In this document: in pieces, positions 11,955 through 24,582 of the stretch
Layout of the letters: each line of letters starts with the position of its first letter
Numbering within the stretch: the stretch's first letter is position 1
Notes under the pieces: model-generated
What the model saw: the letters and a program-made list of their open reading frames with translations, nothing else
The model's database searches: none
What the model was told of the DNA's origin: nothing
Source: Rhodeus uyekii
Lineage: Eukaryota > Chordata > Actinopteri > Cypriniformes > Acheilognathidae
Assembly (NCBI GenBank): GCA_037043235.1
Contig: JAWRVZ010000055.1
Location: 124,001-188,000 of the forward strand
Direction of reading: 5' to 3'
Length of the DNA stretch: 64,000 bases
Made by a program: the position numbers and the translations under genes

Positions 11955-12101
11955 AAACAGCAGAGTGTGGACTACTTGCAACACCAAGATCATGTGTTCA
12001 ACTCCCAGAAAGCAAGAACTGATTCGAATGTTAATGTTTATCTTGAATGCAAAGTAAGGTACGTTGGATAATAATGTCTGCCAAAAGCATAAAATGTAAA
12101 T
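11955..12101 (+). mobile_element. tRNA-derived SINE, copy 1 (cd2bp2 5' UTR intron)
   Basis: A B-box-like tgttcaactcc (11994-12004) is followed by agcaagaactgattcgaatg, and the tail is ggataataatgtctgccaaa..tgtaaatg. Three related copies lie at 44999, 51131 and 52723. The tail (ggata..gcgtctgccaaatg) is typical of fish tRNA-derived SINEs that share a LINE end. Confidence 0.65.
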
Positions 12102-12599
12102 GCATGAGCCTTGTGTGTACACACATATGGCATACATAGTAACTATTTTATGATACTGGGACTCTATTTGTGACTGAATTAATGAAACCTGTATGAATTA
12201 AAATTTAAAATCTAATAAAAGACACTTCATAGAAAGCAAACTTACAGCAGTTAACAAGAGAGGACGCTCGATTGCGCTCCTACACTGAGACTGTATCTGA
12301 GTTGTGTATGACGAACAGGCCTAGTTCTTTAGTTTCCACAAAACCTTACACAAACACGCATTGGATGGGTGATCCATTGGGAGTATTACAGACAAAATTG
12401 GATCAACTATCACATTTAACTGGTTGACATTTTCAACGCTGCCGCATATTGATTGAGCTAATGCTGCGAGCGTGCGTTTGGAGCGTGCCAGTTAGCTTAG
12501 GTGTTAAAAAGTCATATAAAATAAACTTTAACTTGACTTAGACACACGCTTAACGGATTGGGCAGCTATTAACCAATGCTAATAAAAGGTAAAACATAC

Positions 12600-13793
12600 G
12601 GTAAATAATAATTACCTGAATGTTATTCTCCCCGCTGCGCCATTCAAGCAAAACTAAAACCGGAACCTACGTCATTGGCGTGATTCTGTCTGAATCTCCA
12701 TCGCCCCCTACAGGAGAGCCGCTGCACTCATTCCCACTCCCGCGACCTCACGTCCATCACTCGATCTGTTTGTTGCAACGATAACCTCCTGGTTTACGTT
12801 TGCAAATGAGAAGTTATTGTTGTCTTTTTTCAGAGTATCTGATCATTTGGCTTGAATGCTTTGTGGGAACATTTCACTCTTTGTTGTAAATATGACGCGT
12901 CTCTATGAAAACTAAATACATGAAAGTCCATTTGACATGCAGAACAGCAGCACCTCTGTGAAGAGTGTAATAACTATGCGAAGTCACTGTTCTGATATAA
13001 TCTATCTAGTAAATATTTGATGAGAGCCTGATTTAGAGTCATGAATCAATAATATGCAGTCTATCTGTTTTTTTTTTATTGTGTATTAACTGTTTAACTC
13101 CCCTATCATTAATATTAGTTGAGGGTGTGAAAGCGCACATGTCACTGCTGTTTCATCATGAAGTCTAAAGAGAATAGGGCATCGGCTTTTGTTACCAGGA
13201 AGTGGGTCGCGTTATTTATATTTCAACACTTAGAAGATCGGCGCGGGAGCGCGCGCTGGTAATACGAAACTTATAATATTGCTCTTTATTCAGTGTGCCG
13301 CGCTTGGTCTTAAATTATGTTTTGCCAATAAGCTCGTATGGATACCCTCGGTACATCAACGGAAAGGCATTGACAGAAGTAAGTTGGTGCACCTGACTAA
13401 CATTGAGGCGGTTTGTCACAGTTCCGGTCACAATTTCTTGTCACCGTTTGTTCATCCTTTTACAAAGGGTGTATAGATGCTTTAAGATGGATACATAATA
13501 TTTACGTGGCAGCGCTTTGTGGCTGTCTGACAGCTTCTGCATGAACCGGATAGACAAGTTATTCACGTATGATATAATGCTTACTCATAGTTAGATTTGC
13601 CCGTTTCTTTTTCTAAAAAAATGTACGATTTATGTATTCGAATTTTAATCTTATTCTGCTATTTTTTTAAAGAGGAAAAGAAAGAACGACCATAGCTTAA
13701 ATGGGATTTGTTCATCGGCTGTGATGTGTGTCGATGTAAAGCTCGCTCCCTGTGCTCACGCTAGGACACGGCTGAACGCCAGGTGGCGCTGTA
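12600..13793. promoter_or_regulatory. Divergent intergenic region between cd2bp2 and the PHETA-like gene
   Basis: Holds the probable cd2bp2 first exon and promoter: a minus-strand donor at 12616, and GC-richer sequence at 12640-12760 without a TATA box. Near 13220-13260 a CpG-rich patch (gcgcgggagcgcgcgctgg) is the likely start region of the plus-strand PHETA-like gene. The two genes are head-to-head about 1 kb apart. Nothing coding is supported in between. Confidence 0.45.
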
Positions 13794-15508
13794 ATGAAGA
13801 TCCATGAGAAGATTTTAACCCATTACCTGTCCTGCACTTCACCTGTAGATAAGGAGGGATACCTCTACAAAAAGGTAAGGATCCGGATTTGTCAAATTAC
13901 GAGGATATTATTAAATAAATGTATAATTGTACTTCGAAAAAGCTGAAGCTATCTAACTTTGTACTAGTTCAAGAACGTAACTTGCACTGGTGAGTGCTGT
14001 GACTACTTGTATCAACAGTGTTGGAATTGAAACCGCGCCCTAGCCTGTCAGATTTCTTCAAGATATGGCTGCGTGGGAAAGCGAACTACATTATATCTGA
14101 CACATCTAATCCTTTTCATGGTGCATTTCAGACTTTACCTTTAGGATCCTTGTATGGTCCTTCAGCAAAATAGATTTACATTTTAAGTTGTTATACTGCT
14201 GTAAAACAAAATCCTCCAAGGGTGATAAATGGTTAAAGTGAAAATGATGGTGGCAAGCAGGACTATATGACTGGATAAGGAAATAGTTATTGTAAATAAT
14301 AATCTCTAATAATAATATTGTAATAATAATATTGTTCAAACACCAATATTTCTGAACAGACTAAAAATAAACCATCTCCCTATCTGTAAGTGGTACCACT
14401 GGAGAAACGGGGCTGTAACACTTATTTGATACATGCTTATTAAAAGCATGTAATTGGCCTATTTCTTAATTAGTGACACTAAGCAGTCTATCCGTCTTCT
14501 GTGCAGTACAAAAATACTCCGTTTTCTCTGTCCTGTTCACTCAAGAATCATCTCTTCAAATGAGTTGTAACTGAAATGACTTCCTCCTCCTACCTGTGTC
14601 TGACCTTTTACCACATTTCTTTTCGCACAGAGAGAAAGGAACACCACATACCTGCGGCGCTGGTTTGTGTTGAAGGGGAATCTGTTGTTTTATCAGGAGC
14701 GCCCAGGTGATCGTAACCTGTTGGGTGTGATTGTTCTGGAGGGCTGCATGGTGCAGGCATGCGAGACGGACGGTCAGTTCTGTTTCTCTTTGGTGTTCAC
14801 TGGACCAGGCCTCCGCACTTATAGACTAGCCGCTGATGATCATAACAGCCAAGAGAGCTGGATCGGTGCTCTGTTCTGCGCTAGTCACATCTACCTTTCT
14901 ATGATTGTTAGAGATCTGGAGAGACGTCACGAAGGTGCGTTTAGGTGCTTGTATACTGTATGTGTTTTGTGTGTCTGTAGTGACTCGAATGCAATCATCT
15001 TGTCTCATTATTCATTATATTTGTTCATGCTCTCAATAAAACAGAAGCTAGAAGAGACAAAGGCCTTTGTGATTCCATCCAGACCTCAGGAGTGGCTTCT
15101 ACACCCAATAAGATAATGGCTACCTGGAATACAGGACAACCCTATTTCGTGCATGGGACTTCCATAGTGCCTAGAGATGGACGAAGCTACAGTGCTAGTT
15201 CAGCACCACCCCTATCTATGCCGAACAGACCCATCAGCTATAGTCTTCATGCCCCTCCTGTTCAATTAAAAACAACCAATAAGAAATCACCAAAGCTCTG
15301 GCCCAAGAGAAATGCCCATGTCACCCCCTTAAATGGTCCGGCACCATCTTACGGGGAGTGGCCAGTTGTGGGCTTTGATCCTTTGGAAGAATTTAGTAAA
15401 CTGCATGAGTACTATGGAAATGAGGTTAAGCGACTAAGAGCTGACTGGCTGAAAAAGAAGCGTGAGGAAGTGGGATACATTGAGGAGGACCTCATTGATC
15501 TTGGCTAG
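13794..15508 (+). CDS. Sesquipedalian/PHETA-like PH-domain endosomal protein
   Basis: Three exons (13794-13874, 14631-14934, 15045-15508) join in phase for 282 aa. Sesquipedalians (PHETA1/2, IPIP27) act in endosome-to-Golgi and recycling traffic and bind the inositol 5-phosphatases OCRL and INPP5B. Seen: the family start (MKIHEKILTHYLSCTSPVDK), a PH domain at about 18-120 (EGYLYKK; LRRWFVLKGNLLFY; GVIVLEGC; SWIGAL), a Ser/Pro-rich linker, and the F&H motif near 245 (EEFSKLHEYYGNEVKRLRADW), which contacts the OCRL RhoGAP domain. The end is unusual: after the F&H helix it has an acidic tail (GYIEEDLIDLG). The locus differs from human PHETA1 (chr 12) and PHETA2 (chr 22), so I give no symbol. A plausible poly(A) signal lies at 16647. 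Confidence 0.86.
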
Positions 15509-16670
15509 AGTGACCTCTGGTGGGTTTTTAAGCATATGCATAATCATATGTATTTGCTTATGTTGTCACCAAAATAGTAAATCTATTGTTCTAAAACAAT
15601 GGATTAATGAATGTATTAATTTTCCAGGAAATGTATCCTGCTGTTTGTTTCATTTTATGAAGATTAGCACTGACTTCTGATATTGATAGCATTTCTGGTA
15701 AAAGGTTTCTCATTTCCTCTCTGTGGTCAGCCTTTACGTCTCAGCCCCCTATACGTCTCAGCCTAGTTCCTTCTTGCTTGAACTTGCTTAAAACAGACCC
15801 AAACCACAAGTAGTTTTACACCCAGCATTTATGTGCAGACATAACTGAAAAAATTCATACTGCATTCAAATCAATTAAAATACTGTCAAATGAGGTCAGC
15901 TGTCATGCATGATTGAGTGTTTGCTTAATTTAAGATTACATGTTAGTTGTATAGTTGAATAATAATTCTTAATATTTAATATCTTGTTACATCTGCAAAA
16001 TTATGTACTGAGGGAGCCTAAATGAAAGTAATTATGTATGTTAATAGGTCAGGATTTGTATTCAGCAATCTTTTTATCTGACGGAAGATTGTAAATGAAC
16101 TAATGTGATTTTGTAAATAACAAGTGACTGTTAAGTTCTGCCTTAGTTCAGTTTCACACAGTTCAGTAGGTTTCACAAACAAGTCTGCTGTTCCTCTTTC
16201 TCATCACCTCAATTCTTTGGGGATGTAGATGTGCCTTTTTTCTTTCGGTTTTTAGTTTATTTTACACATCTGGAACAGTCAACGCATTATTTAACAGTAA
16301 TACATTTTATTGGTGTGACAGTCATATCAGTAAATAGTAAAATAAACTATGTTTTATATGCATGAATCTTTTCTGAGACATCTCTTTATAGAGTAACCTG
16401 AAGGCACTGCACCTCACTAACAGTACAACTACACAACAAATATACCTACTGTATATGTATCCATGAGAAAACTGATATTTTATTATATAATGGCCTGAAT
16501 TATATAGAACTATAAAGTGATGATAGAAGTAAAATCCTCAATTAACATAGATCCATTTTGTGTTATATTTATTTTGATGATAATTTGTTGACAAATTAAT
16601 ATGATGTAATGTTGTTACCTAGTATTAATCCTCTGATGTACATTTTAATAAATTCTGTAAAGATCTGTTT
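15509..16670 (+). other. 3' UTR of the PHETA-like gene
   Basis: AT-rich and non-coding after the TAG stop. AATAAA at 16647-16652 is the best poly(A) signal, giving a 3' UTR of about 1.1 kb. No other feature seen. Confidence 0.5.
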
Positions 16671-17021
16671 TAATATTTTGAGTGTATGTCAACAATGCAT
16701 ATTGAACAGCAGAAATACAGACTTCTTTTTTTACATCAGTGGTTGTTTGGTTTGAGTCTTAGTATAGATTTTATTTATTATATATTATATATTATATTAT
16801 TTATGTATTTTAATGAACATTTATTGTTTTATTGTATCAATCAAATTAGAATAAAAGTGCTAACAAATCATTTTAAGATCTTAATGTAAATCTTAAGATC
16901 TTAAAGATTACAAATGAATGGTGAGTAGATGTACTAGAAACATTACGTATTGGCAGATATTGTAGTTAGTGTAATGATTAATAACATTATTTTTTTTAAA
17001 CACAAACTAAATTACCAAAAC

Positions 17022-17147
17022 CTTCAGTGTTGAATGCAACAAGAAGTTCCTCGTTTCGACCTCTGCACACTACAGACCTGAGGTATGTCAAACTCCCATA
17101 GCGACAGTGTGGCCTTTTTCACCTCATCCGGATTCCAGTCATCTCTT
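17022..17147 (-). CDS. Possible orphan terminal exon, unknown protein
   Basis: On the minus strand an acceptor (tttatcacag) at 17149-17148 leads into an open frame reading RDDWNPDEVKKATLSLWEF, then DIPQ, and on to a TGA at about 17024-17022. The peptide has the composition of real coding sequence: acidic, Lys-rich and amphipathic, with two Trp. A GT at the DIPQ codons (cctcag|gtctgt) could instead be a donor. I do not recognise the family and found no convincing upstream exon between 17.15 kb and the mylpf promoter. It may be the relic of a lost gene, or part of a gene whose other exons I missed. It is too short for a confident call. Confidence 0.3.
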
Positions 17148-17480
17148 CTGTGATAAACAGCTTTGAGGAAACATATCAGAGTAGATTACGTTACACAACA
17201 TGTACTGTATGTACACATATGTACACTTTGACAGGCTATAAACAAAACATAGATGACTAGCACAGTGGCCTAAGGCAAACCTATGAAGACACTAAATCAC
17301 AAATGTATACAACATACAAGTCATCAATAAGTAAGTTATTCTAATATGACATGAAACATCTCAAAACAAGGCCTACACATCCTCTGAAACCTTCCCTTTC
17401 TGTCACTCTCTCATGCGCACACACTTTGAAAGCTGTTCCACCATATACAGTTATAGGAGGAGTGTTAATATAGCACTTTT

Positions 17481-17512
17481 TCTGTCTGTCTATCTATCTA
17501 TCTATCTATCTA
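17481..17512 (+). repeat. (TCTA)n microsatellite
   Basis: Tetranucleotide run of tctg/tcta units, uninterrupted for about eight units. Confidence 0.9.
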
Positions 17513-17617
17513 AAACAAAACACTTCATATGTATGCATTTAATAAAAAAGTAATTTGTAAATAATTAATGCAAATACAAAAAATATATAGAGCCTTTAAT
17601 CTCACTGGTAATTAATA

Positions 17618-17954
17618 CAGTGATCCCTCGTTTATCGAGGTTAATGTGGACCGGAACCCCCCGCGATAAGTGAAAATCTGTGAAGTAGGATCAGCCAATC
17701 AGCTCATAGGATACATCCACTCGTGCTCTCATTTGTCAATATCGCGCCGGGAACCAATCACGTGTCTTGTCTGAGTGCCCATGGGTGTGTACAAAGCCTC
17801 TGAGAGAGTTTCTCTCTATGTCTGGCATCCTGGGAAACCGTTTCTCTCGCATAATGATGAAACAACGCTGCTTTCCGCAATACGGCTGCCGATATGGCGG
17901 CATTTTTGAATTGAGGCCGCGAAACTTGAATCGCGAAGTGGCGAGGGATTACTG
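17618..17954 (+). mobile_element. Tigger/pogo-like MITE, copy 2 (full length)
   Basis: 337 bp, with CAGTGATCCCTCG at the left end and the inverse of CAGTAATCCCTCG at the right. TA flanks both sides (17616-17617 and 17955-17956). This is the cleanest copy in the window, and no transposase is encoded. A short ORF inside it is a chance reading frame of the element. Confidence 0.8.
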
Positions 17955-19229
17955 TAGTAATAAAATGTATCTAATTAATCACAATTTATCAAGGATACAG
18001 AGATGCACTACTTACATGACTTTATGATTTTAAAACACTTAAAATTCCCTTCATGAAAAATGCTGCACAAATAATTAGAGGGCTGAGCAATTCTGTAAGA
18101 AAAGATTGCTGAAATCGAACAATGAAAGATCTAGGTAAGATCTAGATACAGGAACAAAACAAGTAAAGGGCAGACTCACAAGTTATTAATCTAACCTAAA
18201 AGAGGAAAGGAATGTACAACAAACAGTGGGGTTTCTAGAAGAGGACAAGAATATGACTGATGGATTAAACAGAGAAGAAAAGGCCAGCACAAGGAGCAGG
18301 CAAGTTTGTTGTGCTATTTTGGTCGCTCTCAGCTGTCCATTGCCCCCGCCTTCCCAAAAGAACCTGTTTTAAGCCTCCCTTCATGTGTTCCCTACCAATG
18401 TGACCCCTCACTGGACTGCATTGTGCTGATCATCTCAAACTAAAAGAAAGGAGGATAATTATGTGCCCATACACAGAGCAGCTTCTCATGTGCCACCACA
18501 AATTGCTCCTCACAGAGACTGTAAAGTGACCAAGAGAGGTTAAAGAGTGACAGGGAGAGAGAGAGAGAGAGTTCTGAATATAGGCATGGACATGTGACAG
18601 GTTGAGGCGGGGGGGACTTGGGCCCAAAACTTACTACATCACTATACTAGGAAAGGCATTAAACCCTATTTTCAATTAGGGCTGACTAGGAAAGAGACGA
18701 TGGCAAGGGTTACAATATAATGGCAGAACAGCCTCTTATATATCAGATGGGGGTGTGTACAAAAGATAATCATTGGCTCAAAAAATCCCAGGATTTAAAT
18801 AAGTTAGTATCTGTTATTGTAACCCCCTCCTCCCATTACAAACGCAATTTCCATATCTAATACAGTTGAAATATTCTACTGAAAACCCACTATTGATCCA
18901 CCACTAATCTAAATAGAGAGGTGGGAGTTGTGTCCTCTTCCGTGTCTATGGTTACAGCTCATTCATTTCAAACTGAGTTATGCGATTGTGCGAAGCTGAA
19001 ACAGTCCCTTATGTCTCCATGTCCTTATTAGTCTACGTGAGACAAGCAGACTGCTGCCATTAGTATCGGATTCATCCCATTCCGAGACTCCGATAGCTAT
19101 TTCTAAGCACTGTAAGATGATAGTGCATCCCACCCTGTGTTCCTTCATCACTTTCCCCCTACCTCATCTCTCTCCCCTTTCATAGTTTCTCTCTTTCTGT
19201 CTGCTATTTCCCAAGCCACACTTAAGGTT

Positions 19230-19341
19230 GGATCTATAATTAGCAAGGGGCCTTCGGCAGTATATAAGACTCTCAAGAGCAAGTCACTATGCGGCTTCAG
19301 TCTTCACTTCTTGAGCTTCTTAGACTTCACACCGTCCCAGC
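19230..19341 (+). promoter_or_regulatory. mylpf core promoter: MEF2 site and TATA box
   Basis: CTATAATTAG at 19234-19243 fits the MEF2 consensus YTAWWWWTAR exactly. TATATAAG at 19261-19268 is a canonical TATA box placed about 18 bp downstream. The expected start is near 19290, with a short 5' UTR leading to the ATG at 19342. The zebrafish mylpfa (mylz2) promoter is a known strong fast-muscle promoter in which MEF2 input matters. Confidence 0.75.
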
Positions 19342-22300
19342 ATGGTGAGTAACATGTAACTTAGCTGTTACCTGGCCACACCATCTAGGTGGACACATAG
19401 GAACCAAGGATATAATGCCTCAATCTCAGCAGGGTCACATGGAGGAGAGCTCGCGTTTTGAATCAGAGTCTGATTCTTGGATAATTGAACTGTGGACATA
19501 CAATACCTTTAACAGGATGTGATAAATTGGGCATTTTTTTCTGAACCTGCGTTACAGGAACCAAGATGTTAGTGCTTAAGCACTAAGCTTAAGTTGTTTT
19601 GCTTTCACTTCTGATAACATACAGTTTTTTTTTTGTTTTTTTTGTAATTTATGAAAAACTGTGATTGGAAAAAGACTATGTTTGTATATAAAAAATTATG
19701 TAAGTTTGACTAGAAAGCATAACGCTAATTTAAAGGTACTTTTGGATCAAATTTAATACAATATCCAATCCAACAGTTTCCAGTAGCTGACTATGAATGA
19801 TGCACTTCAAGCTACAAAAATGCTGAATAGTGTCAACAATCATGTTATGCAAATGTCTTTTTTTTGTTGACGTATATCATTCACATAAATGTGTTTCATT
19901 GCTATGTTGCTGTTCATACTGTTTTATTATCAATAAATGTATTAAAATAACTTATGAATGAGAGTCTCATTCACGGCTATGTGAGTGTCTAATTTTCTGA
20001 TTTTCAAATGATGTTGATATGTATTATTGTCAACACAGAAAATTAACACTATATCTATGCTATTTGCATGCACAGCTGAGTTACACGTTAAAAACGTTAC
20101 TTTTTGCATATTTAGGCACCCAAGAAGGCTAAGAGGAGGGCAGGAGGAGGAGAGGGTTCCTCCAACGTCTTCTCCATGTTTGAGCAGAGCCAGATTCAGG
20201 AGTACAAGGAGGTAAGAATTTTTTCAGATTGTTTTTGTCAATACAACGAGCACGCTAATTGAACCATATCAGATACAATGGTACTTAACAGACGACATAT
20301 TTTGTCATTATTATATGTGGTGTATATGTGTTTTAGAAATTGCATTCTTTCACTTTATTATGGATGTAATGAATTTCATGGAGGAAAATGTTAGCATGCA
20401 ATGTTAGGGTTCAAAGCAACAAATCTATGCAAATTACCACTGTGATTTGTCACAGAGGTTGCTTTAAAACTGGCCTTTTAATGATAATATCATCAAATCC
20501 TGTTAACAGGAAGAGGGTTTTTAACCCCCCAAAATGAAAGGTAGAGCCGTATCTATATTAAGGCATGTTTAGTATAGCAACTGGACCGAGTCAACGTATC
20601 ATCATTAATCTAGTCAATTTGTCTTGTCTGCTAATATAAAAAAAAAGCCAGAGCCTTCCTCTCCACTTATCTCGCATGTGTCAGACACTCCTGTTCTGAT
20701 CCCAATGGGACAGCAGCTGAAGATCACAGAGCATACCAGAGAGAGAGACAGACAGACAGGGAAAAAACATTTGTGAAAAAAAAAGAAAAAAAGAAAGTGA
20801 AATATTGAACAAGATAAAAGAGAATAAGAGTGATAGATAGAAGTAACTAATAACAGGATATAAAGGAATGTGTGAGTAGAAAAAAAAACTTTGTTATTAA
20901 AGTTCATGTTTTAAGGCGCTTGAAGTGGTTGAAAGAACAAAAAAACAGAAAGTGGATACAGAAATTACACATAAGAAACACGAAATAAAAAACAGGAGGA
21001 AATTTCAGATTTAACAGTAGTTGTCCTAATGGTTCTTAAACATCGTGAATCATTTGAATTAGCATGACTATCTCAAACACTGAGTAAAAGAGTACGTGCA
21101 CACACGCTAAAAGGAAGAAGTGACTGTAATTAGCATCAGGCTAGTGTGCGACTGAGCTAAGTAAGGATGTGAAATAGTTTGAGTAGTTTATTAGTAAGTG
21201 ATACAGCCTTCTCAAGTGTCTCTTGAGGAATGTCTGACGTTACAGTTGGGATTGACTTAACACGTCTCCCAGATGGAAAGAAGGATCAGTGAGGGTCTGT
21301 GTGGGGGGCAGGTGGGAGCAGCAGCTGCCATTTTCAAGCCCCTTCTGGAGTTTCATGTGATTGAGAAAGACATTTTACTACGGTCAGGCAAGAAAGAAAA
21401 CCTGCAAGGGGAAGGATATAATCCTAATATAACTCTTTAGTCATTGGTTTGCTCATTTTTCAACACCACCAACTCTTGTAACAATGTTCTTGTCTTTTTC
21501 TGTCCAACACACATAGGCTTTCACAATCATTGACCAGAACAGAGACGGTATCATCAGCAAAGACGACCTTAGGGATGTGTTGGCCTCAATGGGTGTGTTT
21601 ATGTTTTGTCACTTGTACACTTTGCCAATACATCCATGAATCTGACCGTCCTCGTCTCTCTCTATAGGACAGTTGAACGTGAAGAATGAGGAGCTGGAGG
21701 CCATGATCAAAGAGGCCAGCGGCCCAATCAACTTCACTGTTTTCCTCACCATGTTTGGAGAGAAGCTGAAGGGTATGCAAAAGTCCTTTTTACTGTCCGT
21801 CTTCCCTTTGGTTTTCCATTCATTGTTATATTTGGTTAGTTTAATTCACTCTCTGTCTCTGAAAGGTGCTGACCCCGAAGACGTCATTGTGTCCGCCTTC
21901 AAGGTACTGGACCCAGAGGGCACTGGCACCATCAAGAAGGAATTGTGAGTTCATATTCACTGACATTTTATTCCCATATGAAAAAAAAGAACATTTCCAT
22001 GTCTGACTGCTGCTCTTTATTCCAGCCTTGAGGAGCTTCTGACCACTCAGTGCGACAGGTTCTCTGCAGAGGAGGTGAGATCAGATGTTGCTCTTTAGAA
22101 GTTTAAAGTTGGCATGAAAAGAGAATTCGGCCTATTTTCTAAATGTTTTTTAAGTTATAATTGTCAATCCGTTTCACTCGGGTGTTCATGACAATATGGA
22201 AAAAAAAAGCTCTGTCGCTACTTCAGTATAATCGCAACTTTATTCTATTTTACTAGATTAGCTCAAGTCTCTAAAAGCCGTTTAATGTTTGTTTAATCCG

Positions 22301-22426
22301 AGTTCTTTGTTCTTCCTCTTTTAGATGAAGAATCTGTTTGCCGCCTTCCCCCCAGATGTGGCTGGCAATGTTGACTACAAGAACATCTGCTACGTCATCA
22401 CACACGGAGAGGAGAAGGAGGAGTAA
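19342..22426 (+). CDS. mylpfa: Fast skeletal myosin regulatory light chain (MYLPF)
   Basis: Seven exons (19342-19344, 20116-20211, 21517-21592, 21668-21772, 21866-21944, 22026-22074, 22325-22426) give 169 aa, the usual family length. Exon 1 holds only the ATG, split from the rest by a 0.77 kb intron. The protein binds the myosin heavy-chain neck in fast muscle. Seen: a basic N-terminus (APKKAKRRAGGGEGSSNVFS) with the MLCK-type Ser pair at about 16-17; a first EF-hand loop at 39-50 (DQNRDGIISKDD) with the cation ligands intact; later degenerate EF hands (DPEGTGTIKKE; ending ICYVITHGEEKEE). Codon use is GC-rich, as in highly expressed genes. It is preceded by a MEF2/TATA promoter. The a/b paralogue choice is by synteny and is less certain than the family. 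Confidence 0.96.
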
Positions 22427-23260
22427 ATGGCTGTGGAGACAAGACAGAAAATAAAGAGATGAACATATATCCCTCACTGCTTTACTCTCCCAGGCTGTTC
22501 TTTGTCCTTTTTCTCTTTCTTTGTGTTTCTCCCTCCCTTTCTTTCTTTCCATCATCTTTGTTACTTTCAAGCACTTACTCTCTCCATCTCTCGCTGAGAC
22601 TGAATTGGGAAGGTGGAGAGGCTCATGACCACAGTGTCTGTCAAGTGGGGACATGGGATTGTTTTCAATAAAATGAACACCATTTCTATATCTCTCACAC
22701 ACTCTCTCTTTCTCTGTTTCTCACTCATTACCCACGACCACCTCTCTTTCATTACAATCAAGCATGCATGGAAGTTGCTGCATCTTATGCTGCTGTCTGG
22801 AGAGTTGAAATTAAGGCATCTATAGCTTTGGGCTGAAATACCTCTTTAGACAAATGTGGAAGATAGCTCACTATGCGGGGGAAAAGAAGGAAGATAGAGT
22901 GATCTCGCTCTATAATAGAGGAACCAATCATTATTCTTGTTTCTTCCCCTGACGGTTGACTAAAACGAAAGAGAAAATGAGGGTTTTGTACCGAGAGAGT
23001 TGGGCCTCCTAAAAGTGATGCTGAGCTTATCACAGAGGGAGTGAGAGAGCCAGACCATCCAAGGAAGAGAGGAGAGCCGGGACTGAAAGAAACATATCTG
23101 CTTCACTCCCCCTCTCCCCTCCTCTTCACTATTTCTCTGTCCATGTTTTTTTTGTTTTTAATCTACCCTTTTGCTTTCTGCATCTGGGCCTGCTTTGCTC
23201 TGTCAGAAACTCTTCTGTAACCAATAAAAGACACAAACTGTGAATAAAACATCTTTTTGT
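22427..23260 (+). other. mylpf 3' UTR and alternative poly(A) signals
   Basis: AATAAA hexamers occur at about 22449, 22666 and 23222. The stretch is pyrimidine-rich (ctctctctttctctg). The first two would give short 3' UTRs typical of this gene. No coding content beyond the stop at 22424-22426. Confidence 0.5.
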
Positions 23261-24582
23261 AATGCTATGTCTGCTGGCTGTGTGTGATAGGTGGGATTAA
23301 ACTAGACAAGTCTGTTTTAAGTATAATAATTGAGCATAAAGATGAAGGATAATACTGTAAAACAGGGAAGACTGCAGGATTATGATGCAGGAAGTCTCAA
23401 GAGTGACCAGCAGTGAGAGAACAGCGCTACCTGCTGGACAATGATAGTAGTTCAACGGCAATGATAACAAAGCTGCTCCATCACATTCACCGAGACATAA
23501 ATCTGAAATCCATTTTAAGCATTTTTTTCAAGCATTAAGTGCTTAAATAGTTAAACTATTATAACAGAAAAAAGATCACTTGCTTTAGTTTAAAACTTAA
23601 AAATCCATTACAAAACTAAACGCTGGGGTGATGTATATAAGTAACACTTCACCCAATATAGATTTTTTTTATTCACTCTAAGCATATTTATTCATTTGCA
23701 AAGAGTGTGAAAAGCGAAACAATGCACAGGCAGTAGGGCAATAGTCGCAAAATAACAAACTTATGCAAGACTAGTCCAATTCCTCAGTTTTTGATTTTTT
23801 TGTTTTACTATTACAGAAAGACTGATCAAACTTGTTCACCTAATCTCACCTAATCATAGCCGCAGTATATAAAAGCTGTAGAAAGTAGCCTTCTTGAAAA
23901 ATGAAGCTTTACTTCAAAATATGAACAATTCTTCTATAACACTGATTGATTTTAATCCTCTCTGGGACTAAATATGAAATCACAGCTAGAAGAAAAAAAC
24001 TTTATATTTTAATGTAATGTGAAAAATAGTTTGCCTCTTCCTGATTTTGCATGTTTGTCACACTGAAATGTTTCTGACCATGAAACAAATTTAAATATTA
24101 ATCAAAGATAACAAGTACTGTAAACACAAAATGCAGTTTTTAAATGAAAGCAGTTATTACAAAAATCAAAATGTAGATTTTGTATTTTGTTAAAACAAAA
24201 TCTACACCTACATGTCCCTGTGCGAAAAGACGTCTTTATCTCTGCCATCCTCCTCACTGACCCTCAACCTATTCCTTTCTCACTATAACGTAATTTTCTG
24301 ATGCACTATCAATACTTGTTTTTATATAGTTTAATTTATATATATTTATCAGTCTAAAATGATGCCTTGACAGCACGTGACCAAAAATGTGCTAATGTCC
24401 TTCACTTTGTTGCCAAAAATGTCAAGCACGTCACATAGATTTTAAATTTATCGGCTGAAGATGTCATAAAATAACACTGAAATGTCTTGGAAAAGGGAGG
24501 GGGGGGGGAGATATTATTATTGATGTACTTTAAATGCAACTTTCTCTGCGTCATTTATAAATGATGACACGCACAGTCCAGT

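Larger units (their letters stand above)
17148..19200. other. Intergenic region upstream of mylpf
   Basis: Holds a TCTA microsatellite (17481-17512), MITE copy 2 (17618-17954), a short GA tract near 18558-18571 and otherwise unremarkable AT-rich DNA. Distal mylpf regulatory sequence may lie here. I see no coding exon beyond the possible one at 17022-17147. Confidence 0.4.
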
